This document shows, one piece after another, positions 50,372-59,475 of a DNA stretch of 64,000 bases. Every line of letters begins with the position of its first letter. Positions within the stretch are counted from its first letter, which is position 1. The notes beneath the pieces were generated by a model. It worked only from the letters and a program-made list of their open reading frames with translations. It did no database searches and was not told the DNA's origin. Source of the stretch: an uncultured Clostridia bacterium (GTDB lineage Bacteria; Bacillota; Clostridia; Oscillospirales; Oscillospiraceae); assembly GCA_945949735.1 (NCBI GenBank), contig CAMFFO010000002.1, forward strand, positions 27,851 through 91,850. The letters are read 5' to 3'. Both the position numbers and the translations under genes were made by a program.

Positions 50372-50626
50372 GACAAATTGGCGTTTGTCGGGCTGTCGCC
50401 AAATATCCTGTCATTGCGAGACCAGTGCGCACACTGGTCGTGGCAATCCCCCGGTTAGAGGGAAAATGTATCGACAACTGCCCCACAGAACGGGAAAACC
50501 TTGCACTTTTTGGCAGAAATCGTTACCTGATTCCTTTCAACCGGGGGATTGCCACGACCACTTAAGCGCACTGGTCTCGCAATGACAGGTAATTAGCAAC
50601 GCACCCTTTCAAACGCCAATTTATCG
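50372..50626. repeat. palindromic element family B, copy 5
   Basis: GACAAATTGGCGTTTGTCGGGCTGTCGCC...GCACCCTTTCAAACGCCAATTTATC. Confidence 0.88.
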
Positions 50627-50777
50627 GAAAACTGAATCAGGCCGATAAGCATTAGACAGATTTTTGGCACCGTATTGGCTCCGGGGGCACAGCGGCAGAT
50701 CTACGGAGCGTAGGTTGCGGTTGCCAGATTCACCGGTATACTATTTGGTGAGGACATTCCTTGCCGTGGATGTGGAG

Positions 50778-50954
50778 TAAACTGCTGCTTACAGTACTAT
50801 CACCGTAGGGGCGGATATTATCCGCCCGCACCCTTGCCGCATTGATAGCACGCATATTCACCGGAAATGCTCAAAAACCGGAACGTTTCGGGCGGATAAT
50901 ATCCGCCCCTACGGTAGCAACGTAAGGTGCTTGAAAACTGTAAACAACAATTTA
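50778..50954. repeat. palindromic element family A, copy 5 (inverted)
   Basis: TAAACTGCTGCTTACAG...CTGTAAACAACAATTTA. Confidence 0.9.
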
Positions 50955-51008
50955 TCGCCTCACGGAGCAGCTTTGTACGGATATTTCAGATAATAAGGAG
51001 ATGGCAAT

Positions 51009-51696
51009 ATGAGAAAGCCTCAATTTATCCCGCTGGACTTGCGGACATGGAAGCGCGGACAGATGTTTTACTATTTCGCGAAAATGGCCCCCACCGGATA
51101 TTCCCTGACAGTGGATGTGGATATCACCCGGATGCTGGCGGTGTGCAGGGGGGCTGGGATCAGATTCTTCCCCGCTTACCTGTGGCTGGTCACAAAATGC
51201 CTGAACCGGCAGATGGAATTTCGGATCGCGGAAAAGGAGGGGCAAATCGGATATTATGACTTTCTGACGCCACTTTATGCCTCCTTCCATGAGGACGACA
51301 AAACCTTTTCCCTGATGTGGACGGAGTTCCGGGAGGGTTTTCTTGAGTTTTACCGGGAGAACCTGGCGAACCAGGAACGCTATGGGGAGAACCACGGGGT
51401 GCTGTGTCAGAATCAGACGACGCCCCCCGGAGAACGCCTATACGGTATCCTGCGTTCCATGGATTTCCTTCCGAAGTTTTTCTGTCCACTCCTATGGGGA
51501 TAAGCCCTACTATTTTCCGTCGGTGGAAGCGGGACGCTATTATGAAAGCGGGGGAAGAATCCTGATGCCCCTGTCCATTACCTGCCATCACGCTTCGACG
51601 GACGGATACCATGTCAAATGCTTCCTGGACGACTTCCGGGAAAGCGCGGACAATTTTACGAGGTTTCTCCCGAAAGATTCGGGAGAAAATGGGTGA
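51009..51696 (+). pseudogene. chloramphenicol acetyltransferase (CatA-like), frameshifted as given
   Basis: N-term MRKPQFIPLDLRTWKRGQMFYYF...; after CGCCCCCCGG (about 51421-51430) the correct protein is in the next frame: PENAYTVSCVPWISF...HSYGDKPYYFPSVEAGRYYES...LPLSITCHHASTDGYH. Confidence 0.85.
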
Positions 51697-51791
51697 ATTG
51701 TAAACATTCTGTGTTTTGCTTGCATTTCGGGGCAAGACGTGGTAAAGTAGTCAGGCTGATTTACCGCATTTGCGGGGAAAGAGGATTGACT

Positions 51792-53390
51792 ATGGAACAT
51801 TGTAAGTTTTGTGAGGCCGAGCTGGAAGAGGGCAGTATGGTGTGCCCCAGCTGCGGCAGGGATAATACGGATGCGCCCCGGGAGCCGGAAGCGGAGAATG
51901 TGACCTGCGAAGCTCAGGAGCCTGCGGAAAAGAAAACCGAAGAGGATACCGGGACGCAGGAAGAGAATACTCCGGCGGAGGATGCTGAAGCAGAGAATGC
52001 CAAGGCTGAGGATGACGGGGATTCCGAGGAGAAGGAAGCTGCCGAGGTGTCCCGGGAGCCGGAAGAGGAGAAGGAGCCCTCCGCACCCATCCAGCCCGGT
52101 GTGAAAATGACCCCGGGCAAGGCCGCCGCCGCGGTGGCGGGCCTGGTTGTACTGGCGGCTGTGGTGGTGGCGCTGGTGCTGTGGGGCATGAAGGACTCGA
52201 TTTTCCGGAAGGACGCGCTGAGTGAGACGCCCTCTGCCGAAACGGAGACAACCGCTCCTGTGGTGGAGGCAACCATCCCCGAGGACGGGGATCCGGACAA
52301 TGAAACCTGCAAGGGCAGCTACAGCGCCTCTGACGAGGAGGTCATCGCCGCCCGGGATACGGTGGTCGCCACCGCCGGGGAGTATCCCCTGACCCTGGGC
52401 GAGCTGCAGATCTACTACTGGCAGGAGGTCAGCTCCTTCCTGAACCAATATGGCTCCTATGCTCCCTACTTCGGTCTGGACTATACCCAGCCCCTGGATA
52501 CCCAACCCTGCGGAATTATGGAGGGGAGAACCTGGCAGCAGTATTTCCTGGCCAGCGCGCTGAATTCCTGGAGAACCTATCAGGCTCTGGATGCCGAGGC
52601 TGCCGCCCAAGGCTTTGAAATGGAGCAGGAGCTGAAGGATTATATCGCCGCGCTTCCCGAGACCATGGAGGAAGAAGCGGTTTCCAAGGACTTTGAAAGC
52701 GCGGAGGATCTGCTCAGGTACAATGTGGGCCCGGGCGCAACTGTGGCAGACTATGTGAAGTTCATGGAGGTCTACTACCGGGGCTACAGCTATTTCAACG
52801 ATTTTTATTCGAACCTCACCGCAACCGACGAGGAGATCGCGGATATGTTTGCCCTCCACGAGGAGGAATACGCTCAGCAGGGTCTGACCAGGGATACCAA
52901 GACCGTGAACGTGCGGCACATCCTGATTTACCCCGAGGGGGCAACGACGGATACCATCCGCACCGAAACCTTCTCTGAGGAAGCCTGGGCCGCCGGGGAG
53001 GCTGCCGCCCAGGCGCTGCTGGAGGAGTGGCTCCAGGGGGAGCAGACCGAGGAGAGCTTCGCTGCGCTGGCCCAGGAGCATTCCCAGGATCCCGGCTCCG
53101 CTGCCAACGGCGGGCTTTACACCGATGTGTACGAGGGCGACATGGTGGAGGCCTTCGACGCCTGGTGCTTTGACCCCCTGCGCCAGGTGGGAGATTATGG
53201 AATTGTCAGGACGGAGTACGGTTATCACATTATGTACTACTCCGGAGAGACCATCCAGTGGCCCATCCATGCCGAGAGTGATGTAATCAACGAAAAGACC
53301 AACAACATGGTGGATGCCGCCGTGGAGAAGCTGCCCATACAGGTGGATTACGATAAGATCCTGCTGGGTGTGGTGGATTTAGGAGCATAA
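51792..53390 (+). CDS. zinc-ribbon, membrane-anchored parvulin-type peptidylprolyl isomerase (PrsA/SurA-like)
   Basis: CKFCEAELEEGSMVCPSCGR; acidic linker; TM; parvulin NVRHILIYPEG...FAALAQEHSQDPGSAANGGLYTDVYEGDMVEAFDAWCFD. Confidence 0.87.
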   Translation: MEHCKFCEAELEEGSMVCPSCGRDNTDAPREPEAENVTCEAQEPAEKKTEEDTGTQEENTPAEDAEAENAKAEDDGDSEEKEAAEVSREPEEEKEPSAPIQPGVKMTPGKAAAAVAGLVVLAAVVVALVLWGMKDSIFRKDALSETPSAETETTAPVVEATIPEDGDPDNETCKGSYSASDEEVIAARDTVVATAGEYPLTLGELQIYYWQEVSSFLNQYGSYAPYFGLDYTQPLDTQPCGIMEGRTWQQYFLASALNSWRTYQALDAEAAAQGFEMEQELKDYIAALPETMEEEAVSKDFESAEDLLRYNVGPGATVADYVKFMEVYYRGYSYFNDFYSNLTATDEEIADMFALHEEEYAQQGLTRDTKTVNVRHILIYPEGATTDTIRTETFSEEAWAAGEAAAQALLEEWLQGEQTEESFAALAQEHSQDPGSAANGGLYTDVYEGDMVEAFDAWCFDPLRQVGDYGIVRTEYGYHIMYYSGETIQWPIHAESDVINEKTNNMVDAAVEKLPIQVDYDKILLGVVDLGA

Positions 53391-53394
53391 GATT

Positions 53395-53435
53395 CGCCCG
53401 GAACCAGACCTGATCTGGTTCCGGGCGAGTTTTTA
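53395..53435 (+). terminator. intrinsic terminator
   Basis: CGCCCGGAACCAGACCTGATCTGGTTCCGGGCGAGTTTTTA. Confidence 0.85.
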
Positions 53436-53457
53436 TAGGCATGATTCAAAAGAACGG

Positions 53458-53644
53458 TAAATTGGTGTTTAGGTTATCGGGTTTAGTAAGCACACTATTG
53501 TAGGGTGCGGGCATGACCGCACCGCTCCGGTTGGATGACTGAGAACTACCGTTTTACGGTATATTTTACGAGCTCAATCGCGTCAGGTGGGCGGCGCGGT
53601 CATGCCCGCGCCCTACAGAGCGTGTGCAGCAAACATCAATTTGA
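53458..53644. repeat. palindromic element family D, copy 2
   Basis: TAAATTGGTGTTTAGG...GTAGGGTGCGGGCATGACCGCACC...GGCGCGGTCATGCCCGCGCCCTAC...AAACATCAATTT. Confidence 0.82.
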
Positions 53645-53670
53645 CGACCAGCTTACTAAACCCGATAGTC

Positions 53671-53876
53671 TAAATTGGTGTTTGTCGAATTCTTGCTGTC
53701 ATTGCGAACCAGTCCGCACACTGGTGTGGCAATCCCCCAACAATTCAGGACGGTTCGTTAGGGCGTTTGTCCGTTTTTTGCACATTTCCCGTCTTACCGG
53801 GGGATTGCCACGCCAGTGTGCGCACTGGCTCGCAATGACAGTATTTTTTCAGGTGCGCACTTGTAAACAACAATTC
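53671..53876. repeat. palindromic element family B, copy 6 (abuts D copy 2)
   Basis: TAAATTGGTGTTTGTCG...TGTCATTGCGAACCAG...CGCAATGACAG...TAAACAACAATT. Confidence 0.85.
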
Positions 53877-53913
53877 ACCTGCCTGCGGAGTTCCTTCGGT
53901 CAGAATGGACAAC

Positions 53914-55113
53914 TCAGGCTTCGTCGTAGGTGGCGGAGAGGTCGGCGTAGTAGGCGAGCATTTCCTCTTCGGTGTCGAAGTTGGCGACGTACATCTGGTT
54001 TGCCATGGCTCCGGACAGGGCGTCGGGAATCCGGCCCGACATGACCATCTTGGGGCCGTACTTCATCATGACCTCGTAATCATCCAGCTTGTAGTGCCGT
54101 CCGTCCCGGCGGCCGAAGAAGGCGCAGTAGTGGTGGTTGCCCACGGGCTTGGTGCTCCGGTCAAAGGCCACCATATCCGCCCAGATCTTGTAGACGTCAG
54201 TCTCCTGGGAGTAGTTGTACATATCGGGGGTAAAGCCGCCTGCCGGGCGCATATTGACCTCCAGACCCAGGATATCCCCCTTCTTGCCCAGGCCCTCCTG
54301 ATCCTCGTTGAGGACGAAGAACTCCAGATGGATGAACCGGCTCTTGACGCCGAAGGCCTCCACGGTGCGCAGTCCCGCGTCCCGGATGGCGTCGGGAAGC
54401 TCCTTCACCAGGTAGTACACCGAGTCGCCGCCGTTGTTGACAATATCCATGAGGGAGTAGGGGGTGATGTTTCCGGACTCGAAAAGGGGCTGTCCCTGGG
54501 AATCCACAATGGCGTCATAGGTCTGGACATAGCCGTTGACGAATTCCTCCATGATGTACACATCATCGTCCTTGGTATCGATGAAGAACCGAAGCTCCTC
54601 GTCATCATGGAGCTTGTAGGTGTTGTTGGCGCCGACGCCGTTGTCGGGCTTGACCACCACGGGGTAGCCAACCAGGTGGGCAAACTCCGCGGCGTCCTCA
54701 TAGCCCTCCACCAGGTGATACCGGGCGGTGGGAAGGCCTGCCTTGGCGTAGAACTCCTTCATGGCGGACTTATACTTGATCTTGTACATATCGCCGCTCT
54801 TGGGGCCGGTGGTGATATTGAACTCGGTGCGCAGCCAGGCGTCGCGCATAAGCCAGTATTCGTTGTTGCTCTCCAGCCAGTCGATCTTGCCGTACTTGAA
54901 GCTGAAGAAGGCCACCGCCTTGAATACTTCGTCGTTGTTCTCCAGGGAGGATACCTTATAATACTCGTCCAGGGAGTCCCGCAGCTCCTGCAGCAGCTCG
55001 TTATAGGGGCAGTCACCGATGCCAAGCACCCGCATACCGTTGTTGCGGAGCTCACGGCAGAATTTCCAGTAGGTCATGGGGAAGTTGGGGGAAATGAATA
55101 CAAAGTTTTTCAT
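53914..55113 (-). CDS. ATP-grasp domain protein (carbamoyl-phosphate synthase large chain-like)
   Basis: MKNFVFISPNFPMTYWKFCRELRNNGMRVLGIGDCPYNEL; GYPVVVKPDNGVGANNTYKL; LGLEVNMRPAGG. Confidence 0.85.
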   Translation of the reverse strand: MKNFVFISPNFPMTYWKFCRELRNNGMRVLGIGDCPYNELLQELRDSLDEYYKVSSLENNDEVFKAVAFFSFKYGKIDWLESNNEYWLMRDAWLRTEFNITTGPKSGDMYKIKYKSAMKEFYAKAGLPTARYHLVEGYEDAAEFAHLVGYPVVVKPDNGVGANNTYKLHDDEELRFFIDTKDDDVYIMEEFVNGYVQTYDAIVDSQGQPLFESGNITPYSLMDIVNNGGDSVYYLVKELPDAIRDAGLRTVEAFGVKSRFIHLEFFVLNEDQEGLGKKGDILGLEVNMRPAGGFTPDMYNYSQETDVYKIWADMVAFDRSTKPVGNHHYCAFFGRRDGRHYKLDDYEVMMKYGPKMVMSGRIPDALSGAMANQMYVANFDTEEEMLAYYADLSATYDEA

Positions 55114-55135
55114 AATCTCTCTCCTTTGTTTGGGA

Positions 55136-55876
55136 TCAGCCAAGCAGCCAGGGAAGGTAAGTGCGCACCATCTTAAACCACCAGGGCCAATCATGATTCA
55201 CATCGTAACCCCAGTATTCAAACCGGGTGGGAATGCCCTTGCTCCGGCAGACCGTATCCAGCCAGCGTGTGCTCTCCAGCAGAGGCTCCTCCCAGGCACC
55301 CTGGCCGCAGACCACCAGGCTCTTCTGGCTGCGGTACAGATCCATGTACCAGTGATCCTGGGGCATATTCTGCAGGTACAGGCAGGGACAGTTGTTGTAG
55401 ACCAGATCGTCGCAGTAGTCTCCAAAGAACAGCTTGTTGTCGTACAGGCCGGAAATGGCAAAACAGCTGTCGAAAAGATCCGGCCGCCGGTAATAGAGAT
55501 TCGCCGCGTGCATTGCGCCCATGGAGCAGCCGAAGGTCATGATAGGGTCGCCATTACAGGCGATATAGTGGATGGTGGGCACCAGCTCGTTTACAACATA
55601 ATTGTACCAGCGCTCATGATTCTCAATGCGCCAGCGGTTGTCCGCGCCCTGTGCCGCCCAGGCCTCGTTGTCAATGCAGTCCACACTGAAAACCCGGCAC
55701 TGTCCGGATTCGATCCAATCCGCCCAGGCGTCCAGCATCTTGAAGTTCTCAAAATCGAAGAACCGGCCTCCCTGGCAGGGAATGAACAGAACGCTCTTAC
55801 CGCCGTGACCGTAGACCTTGAATTCCATTTCCCGGTTCAGATAGCTGCTCCAATGTTTCTCGTAGCGAATTTCCAT
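55136..55876 (-). CDS. esterase family alpha/beta hydrolase
   Basis: MEIRYEKHWSSYLNREMEFKVYGHGG; nucleophile elbow FGCSMGAMHA. Confidence 0.82.
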   Translation of the reverse strand: MEIRYEKHWSSYLNREMEFKVYGHGGKSVLFIPCQGGRFFDFENFKMLDAWADWIESGQCRVFSVDCIDNEAWAAQGADNRWRIENHERWYNYVVNELVPTIHYIACNGDPIMTFGCSMGAMHAANLYYRRPDLFDSCFAISGLYDNKLFFGDYCDDLVYNNCPCLYLQNMPQDHWYMDLYRSQKSLVVCGQGAWEEPLLESTRWLDTVCRSKGIPTRFEYWGYDVNHDWPWWFKMVRTYLPWLLG

Positions 55877-55895
55877 TTACCTCTCTCCTTGTGTT

Positions 55896-56654
55896 CTATT
55901 TCAGTCCCAGACACTCCATAAAAATGGGCACCTGTTTTTCCCAGGAGGCCTCCGAATGGTTGCCGTCGGGAACGATCCGCAATGCCAGGTTCACCCGCTT
56001 GGTCATGAGCAGGTGGGCTGTGGAGACAATGGCCTCCTCATTGGCGGCGTGGTTGAAGATCTCCAACGCGCCGTAGTCCAGATATACGGTGGTGTCCCGG
56101 CGGATATGGGCACGGGCAACCATCTCCAGAACCTTGCCGGGGCTGACCCACAGGCTGGGGCTCAGGCAGGCGGCCCGCTGGAAGATGTGGTTATAGGTAC
56201 ACACGGCATACAGGGCCATCAGGCCGCCCATGGAGGAGCCGGCGATGATGGTGTTTTTCCGGTCGGGAAGGGTGCGGTAGTTCCCGTCAATATAGGGCTT
56301 CAGGGTGTTGACCAGCCAGTTCATGTAGACGCTTCCCTTGCCCTTGATCTTCCCCATTTCGGAATTCTGAAAATGAAAGGGAGAATACTCGATCAGCCGA
56401 CCGTTTCCTTCGTGGTTGCACTCCACGCCTACGATGATGAGCTGCTTCTTACTCTTTTCCATGTAAGCATTCATGCCCCAGGACTTGCCGTAGGTGGCAT
56501 CCTCGTCGAAGAACACGTTATGCCCGTCAAACATATACATCACCGGGTATCGTCTGTCGGGCTCCCGGTCATAGGAATCGGGAAGATAGATATATGCCCG
56601 GCGGGGCTTGTCGCCGGACAACTTCGGAATGACCACATTCCATTTCTTTACCAT
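55896..56654 (-). CDS. putative esterase (PF00756-like, Fes/IroE-type fold)
   Basis: RAYIYLPDSYDREPDRRYPVMYMFDGHNVFFDEDATYG; IIAGSSMGGLMALYA. Confidence 0.85.
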   Translation of the reverse strand: MVKKWNVVIPKLSGDKPRRAYIYLPDSYDREPDRRYPVMYMFDGHNVFFDEDATYGKSWGMNAYMEKSKKQLIIVGVECNHEGNGRLIEYSPFHFQNSEMGKIKGKGSVYMNWLVNTLKPYIDGNYRTLPDRKNTIIAGSSMGGLMALYAVCTYNHIFQRAACLSPSLWVSPGKVLEMVARAHIRRDTTVYLDYGALEIFNHAANEEAIVSTAHLLMTKRVNLALRIVPDGNHSEASWEKQVPIFMECLGLK

Positions 56655-56936
56655 CGATTGGTCTCCTCCAATGATTGGAAAGTCAGGGCTGCACCGCAGC
56701 ATTCGGCAAGGAAGCACAACGAGATGCTTTGTACCGGTTCAAAGTTCCGAAAATCTGGGAATGCCGTAGGTATTCCCCATTTTTGGAACTGCAGATATGG
56801 CGCAAAAAATACGTTGATATCCGCAGACGCACTTGTGCGGTGCTGTCGTAGACAATAGTATAATGAGGAATTTAAGGATTGTCAACACAGGAAAGAATTT
56901 CTGTGAAAAACATTCGACCGCGAGGGGAGGACAGCT

Positions 56937-57722
56937 TCAAAATTTGTGGAAAATGGGCTGTCGGTTTTCGAAGGTGCAGACATACCCGAAAATCTCCGTC
57001 AGGATTTCACAGGCCCGGCGGGTGTGCTGGCCTACCCGGTCGCAGCGGTGGGCATCGGAACCGACAGTGACGATTTCGCCGCCCAGCTGCCGGAACCGGA
57101 CAAAGAATTCCCGCTCGGGCAGGAAGCCCACACCCCGCTCCAGACCGCTGGTGTTCATTTCCAGACCCTTGCCCTTTTTTACCAGGGTTTCCAGGATGGC
57201 GTCCAGAATCTCGGCGTGTTCCCCGTAGGGAAGGGGCCTGGGGCAGGGACAGGCCGGGGCTTTGCTGAGGAAATTCAGGTGGGCCAGCACGTCAAAATCG
57301 TCGTGGACAGTGACACAACGGAGGGTATCCTCCAGGTAACGGCGCTCTGCCTGGTGGATGGTTTTCCCCTCCCAAAAGGGTGCAAAGTATACGTCCTGGC
57401 CGTCTATGAAGTGGACGGAGCCCAGCACAAAGTCGAAATCGCGCAGCCCCACATCCTCATGAAACTGCTCCCGGTTGTCGGGGGTCAGCCCGAATTCCAT
57501 GCCCCGGCGGATGGTCAGGCCCGGGATTTCCAGAGAGTCGTACTCCCGGCTGTAGTCCTGAGGGTCAAATACCATGGTCTGAACCGGCGCGCCAAGTTCA
57601 TAGTCCCGGTGGTCGGTGAAGCAGATTTCCCGGAGCCCTGCCTCCCGGGCGGCCAGGGCCAGGGCATTGCCGGTGTCGTGCCCGTCAAAGGACACCCGGG
57701 AATGAATATGAAAATCAAACAT
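56937..57722 (-). CDS. PHP domain histidinol-phosphatase-like protein
   Basis: MFDFHIHSRVSFDGHDTGNALALAAREAGLREICFTDHRD. Confidence 0.82.
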   Translation of the reverse strand: MFDFHIHSRVSFDGHDTGNALALAAREAGLREICFTDHRDYELGAPVQTMVFDPQDYSREYDSLEIPGLTIRRGMEFGLTPDNREQFHEDVGLRDFDFVLGSVHFIDGQDVYFAPFWEGKTIHQAERRYLEDTLRCVTVHDDFDVLAHLNFLSKAPACPCPRPLPYGEHAEILDAILETLVKKGKGLEMNTSGLERGVGFLPEREFFVRFRQLGGEIVTVGSDAHRCDRVGQHTRRACEILTEIFGYVCTFENRQPIFHKF

Positions 57723-58764
57723 AGGGAACCTCCTCAAAAAACTGGCGGAACGCCGTGGGAAGGGCAGCCTGGGCGCGAATCTGCTCCGGGGTCAGCCATT
57801 GGAAGCCCCCGCCGGGTTCGGCCACTTCAATATAAATCCCTTTCATATCCCACTGAATGTGGGTGAAGATGTGCTTTCTGGTCAGCTCCATCCGGAGCTC
57901 CCGGGGCTGCAGGCCCATTTGGGAAAGGGTTTGCAGAGCTTCCCCGGTGGAAAGGGAGCCGGGAACATTGGGAAACTGCCAGAGCCCGGCAAGCAGACCC
58001 CGGGGAGGGCGTTTCTCCAGGGCGAAGGAGCCGCCGCAGCTCAGAATGAATACGGTTCTGTCCTCATGCCGTTTCTCCCGCTTGGGAGAGCGGACGGGGA
58101 GGGAGGAGGCTGTTTTGTTTCTGCAGCCCAGGCAAAGCGTAAGGGCGGGGCAGGCGGCGCATTCCGGGGGACGGTTGGGGCCGCAGAGGGTGGCGCCCAG
58201 CTCCATCAGCGCCTGGGTAAAGTCTCCGGCCGGGGCGGGGTAGACCGAGGCGAGGGCGTCCCGTACCTCCCGCTTCATGTCCGGGGTGTCCACGCTCCGG
58301 TGGTCGTCTGTCAGCCGGGCAATCAGCCGCATTACGTTGCCGTCCACTGCCGGGGTGGGCAGGTCAAAAGCGATGGAGCTAATGGCCCCGGCGGTGTAAT
58401 CCCCGATTCCCGGGAGGCTCCGGATGGCCCGGTAGTCCCGGGGGAAGGCTCCGCCGTATTGCTCCATGAGAAGCCGGGCCGCTTTTTTCAGGTTCCGCAC
58501 CCGAGAGTAATAGCCCAGGCCCTCCCAGAGCTTATGGAGCCGGTCGTCGTCACAGTTGGCAAGCGCCTCCACGCTGGGAAGCGCGTCCAGGAACCGGGCG
58601 TAGTAGCCCTTCACGGCTTCCACACGGGTCTGCTGGAGCATGATCTCCGACAGCCAGATGTGGTACGGCTCCCGGTCGGCGCGCCAGGGGAGCTCCCGGC
58701 GGTTTTTCTCATACCAGGGAAGCAGCGTCCCGGGAAGGGCAGCAAACAACTCCGACCTTTCCAT
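57715..58764 (-). CDS. mutY: A/G-specific adenine glycosylase
   Basis: ELPWRADREPYHIWLSEIMLQQTRVEAV; SLPGIGDYTAGAISSIAF; C-terminal 4Fe-4S Cys pattern. Confidence 0.93.
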   Translation of the reverse strand: MERSELFAALPGTLLPWYEKNRRELPWRADREPYHIWLSEIMLQQTRVEAVKGYYARFLDALPSVEALANCDDDRLHKLWEGLGYYSRVRNLKKAARLLMEQYGGAFPRDYRAIRSLPGIGDYTAGAISSIAFDLPTPAVDGNVMRLIARLTDDHRSVDTPDMKREVRDALASVYPAPAGDFTQALMELGATLCGPNRPPECAACPALTLCLGCRNKTASSLPVRSPKREKRHEDRTVFILSCGGSFALEKRPPRGLLAGLWQFPNVPGSLSTGEALQTLSQMGLQPRELRMELTRKHIFTHIQWDMKGIYIEVAEPGGGFQWLTPEQIRAQAALPTAFRQFFEEVPYV

Positions 58765-58887
58765 AATCCCGCTCCTTTCCGGCAGACCGCATAAGTGTTC
58801 CGCGTTATTTTACTACAAGCGCCATTTTCCGTCAAGCCCACCGGTTAACGCGGTGTGAAAAATAATCCTGCTTTTTTAAAAAAGTGC

Positions 58888-58916
58888 TTGCATTTTTCGG
58901 GACAGTGTGATATTAT
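58888..58916 (+). promoter_or_regulatory. promoter of tRNA-Arg
   Basis: TTGCAT, 17-nt spacer, TATTAT. Confidence 0.65.
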
Positions 58917-58943
58917 ACATTGGCACTGCGGAAGCAGATGTAT

Positions 58944-59020
58944 GCGGCGGTAGCTCAGTTGGATAGAGTGACTGACTACGAATCAGTAGGTCGGGGGTTC
59001 GAGTCCCTTCCGGCGTACCA
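58944..59020 (+). tRNA. tRNA-Arg(ACG), CCA encoded, with a G4-G69 acceptor mismatch
   Basis: GCGGCGG TA GCTC...ACTGACTACGAATCAGT...GGTTCGAGTCC...CCGGCGTACCA; anticodon ACG. Confidence 0.88.
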
Positions 59021-59026
59021 AGAGTT

Positions 59027-59072
59027 AATAATCCGAACCTTATCTCAGCAGGAGAAGGGTTCGGATTATTTT
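59027..59072 (+). terminator. tRNA-Arg terminator
   Basis: AATAATCCGAACCT...AGGGTTCGGATTATTTT. Confidence 0.8.
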
Positions 59073-59078
59073 GCACTT

Positions 59079-59165
59079 GGGACTCGAACCATAAAATGCA
59101 AATGTCCGGTGGACATTTGCTCGGCGGCGGCTCGACGACGCCGACACCATAATGTTGCGAGTCCC
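59079..59165. repeat. tRNA-T-arm-like hairpin element, copy 1
   Basis: GGGACTCG...CGAGTCCC termini; internal GCAAATGTCC-GGT-GGACATTTGC hairpin and GC-rich CGGCG...CGCCG hairpin. Confidence 0.65.
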
Positions 59166-59178
59166 TTTCGCCGTACCA
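59157..59178 (+). pseudogene. second tRNA 3'-end fragment (T-arm plus acceptor and CCA)
   Basis: GCGAGTCCCTTTCGCCGTACCA versus tRNA-Arg CGAGTCCCTTCCGGCGTACCA (2 mismatches over 21 nt). Confidence 0.7.
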
Positions 59179-59213
59179 AAAACGGGTTATCCCATCCGGG
59201 ATGACCCGTTTTT
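59178..59213 (+). terminator. terminator behind the second tRNA 3' fragment
   Basis: AAAAACGGGTTATCCCATCCGGGATGACCCGTTTTT. Confidence 0.78.
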
Positions 59214-59225
59214 GATTTGACGGGT

Positions 59226-59304
59226 GGGACTCGAAAGGGCGGCCCGGCCGCAGGCCGGGTAAAAACAGTCCGGTGGACTGTTTTTAGATAAGTGGGAGAG
59301 TCCC
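59226..59304. repeat. tRNA-T-arm-like hairpin element, copy 2
   Basis: GGGACTCG...GAGTCCC termini; CCCGGCC-GCA-GGCCGGG and AAAAACAGTCC-GGT-GGACTGTTTTT hairpins. Confidence 0.6.
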
Positions 59305-59423
59305 TCCGGTTTCAGACGCATCCCGCAGGGATGTGGATGAAACCGGAACAGGTTCGATGCGGAATAGCGTTGGTATGGTGCACCGTTCCCAAAAGTCTTA
59401 TAAGAACACTTGTACCAGATTGA

Positions 59424-59475
59424 AAAAGCACCTAAGTCTCACCATTCCGGTGAGACTTAGGTGCTTTTTCTTTTT
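59424..59475. terminator. strong intrinsic terminator with no obvious upstream gene
   Basis: AAAAAGCACCTAAGTCTCAC-CATTCCG-GTGAGACTTAGGTGCTTTTTCTTTTT. Confidence 0.75.

Noticed and set aside
59340-59400. Possible third tRNA remnant (GGTTCGATGCGGAATAGCG)
   Set aside because: Only a short GGTTCGA match; no acceptor or anticodon structure could be drawn.
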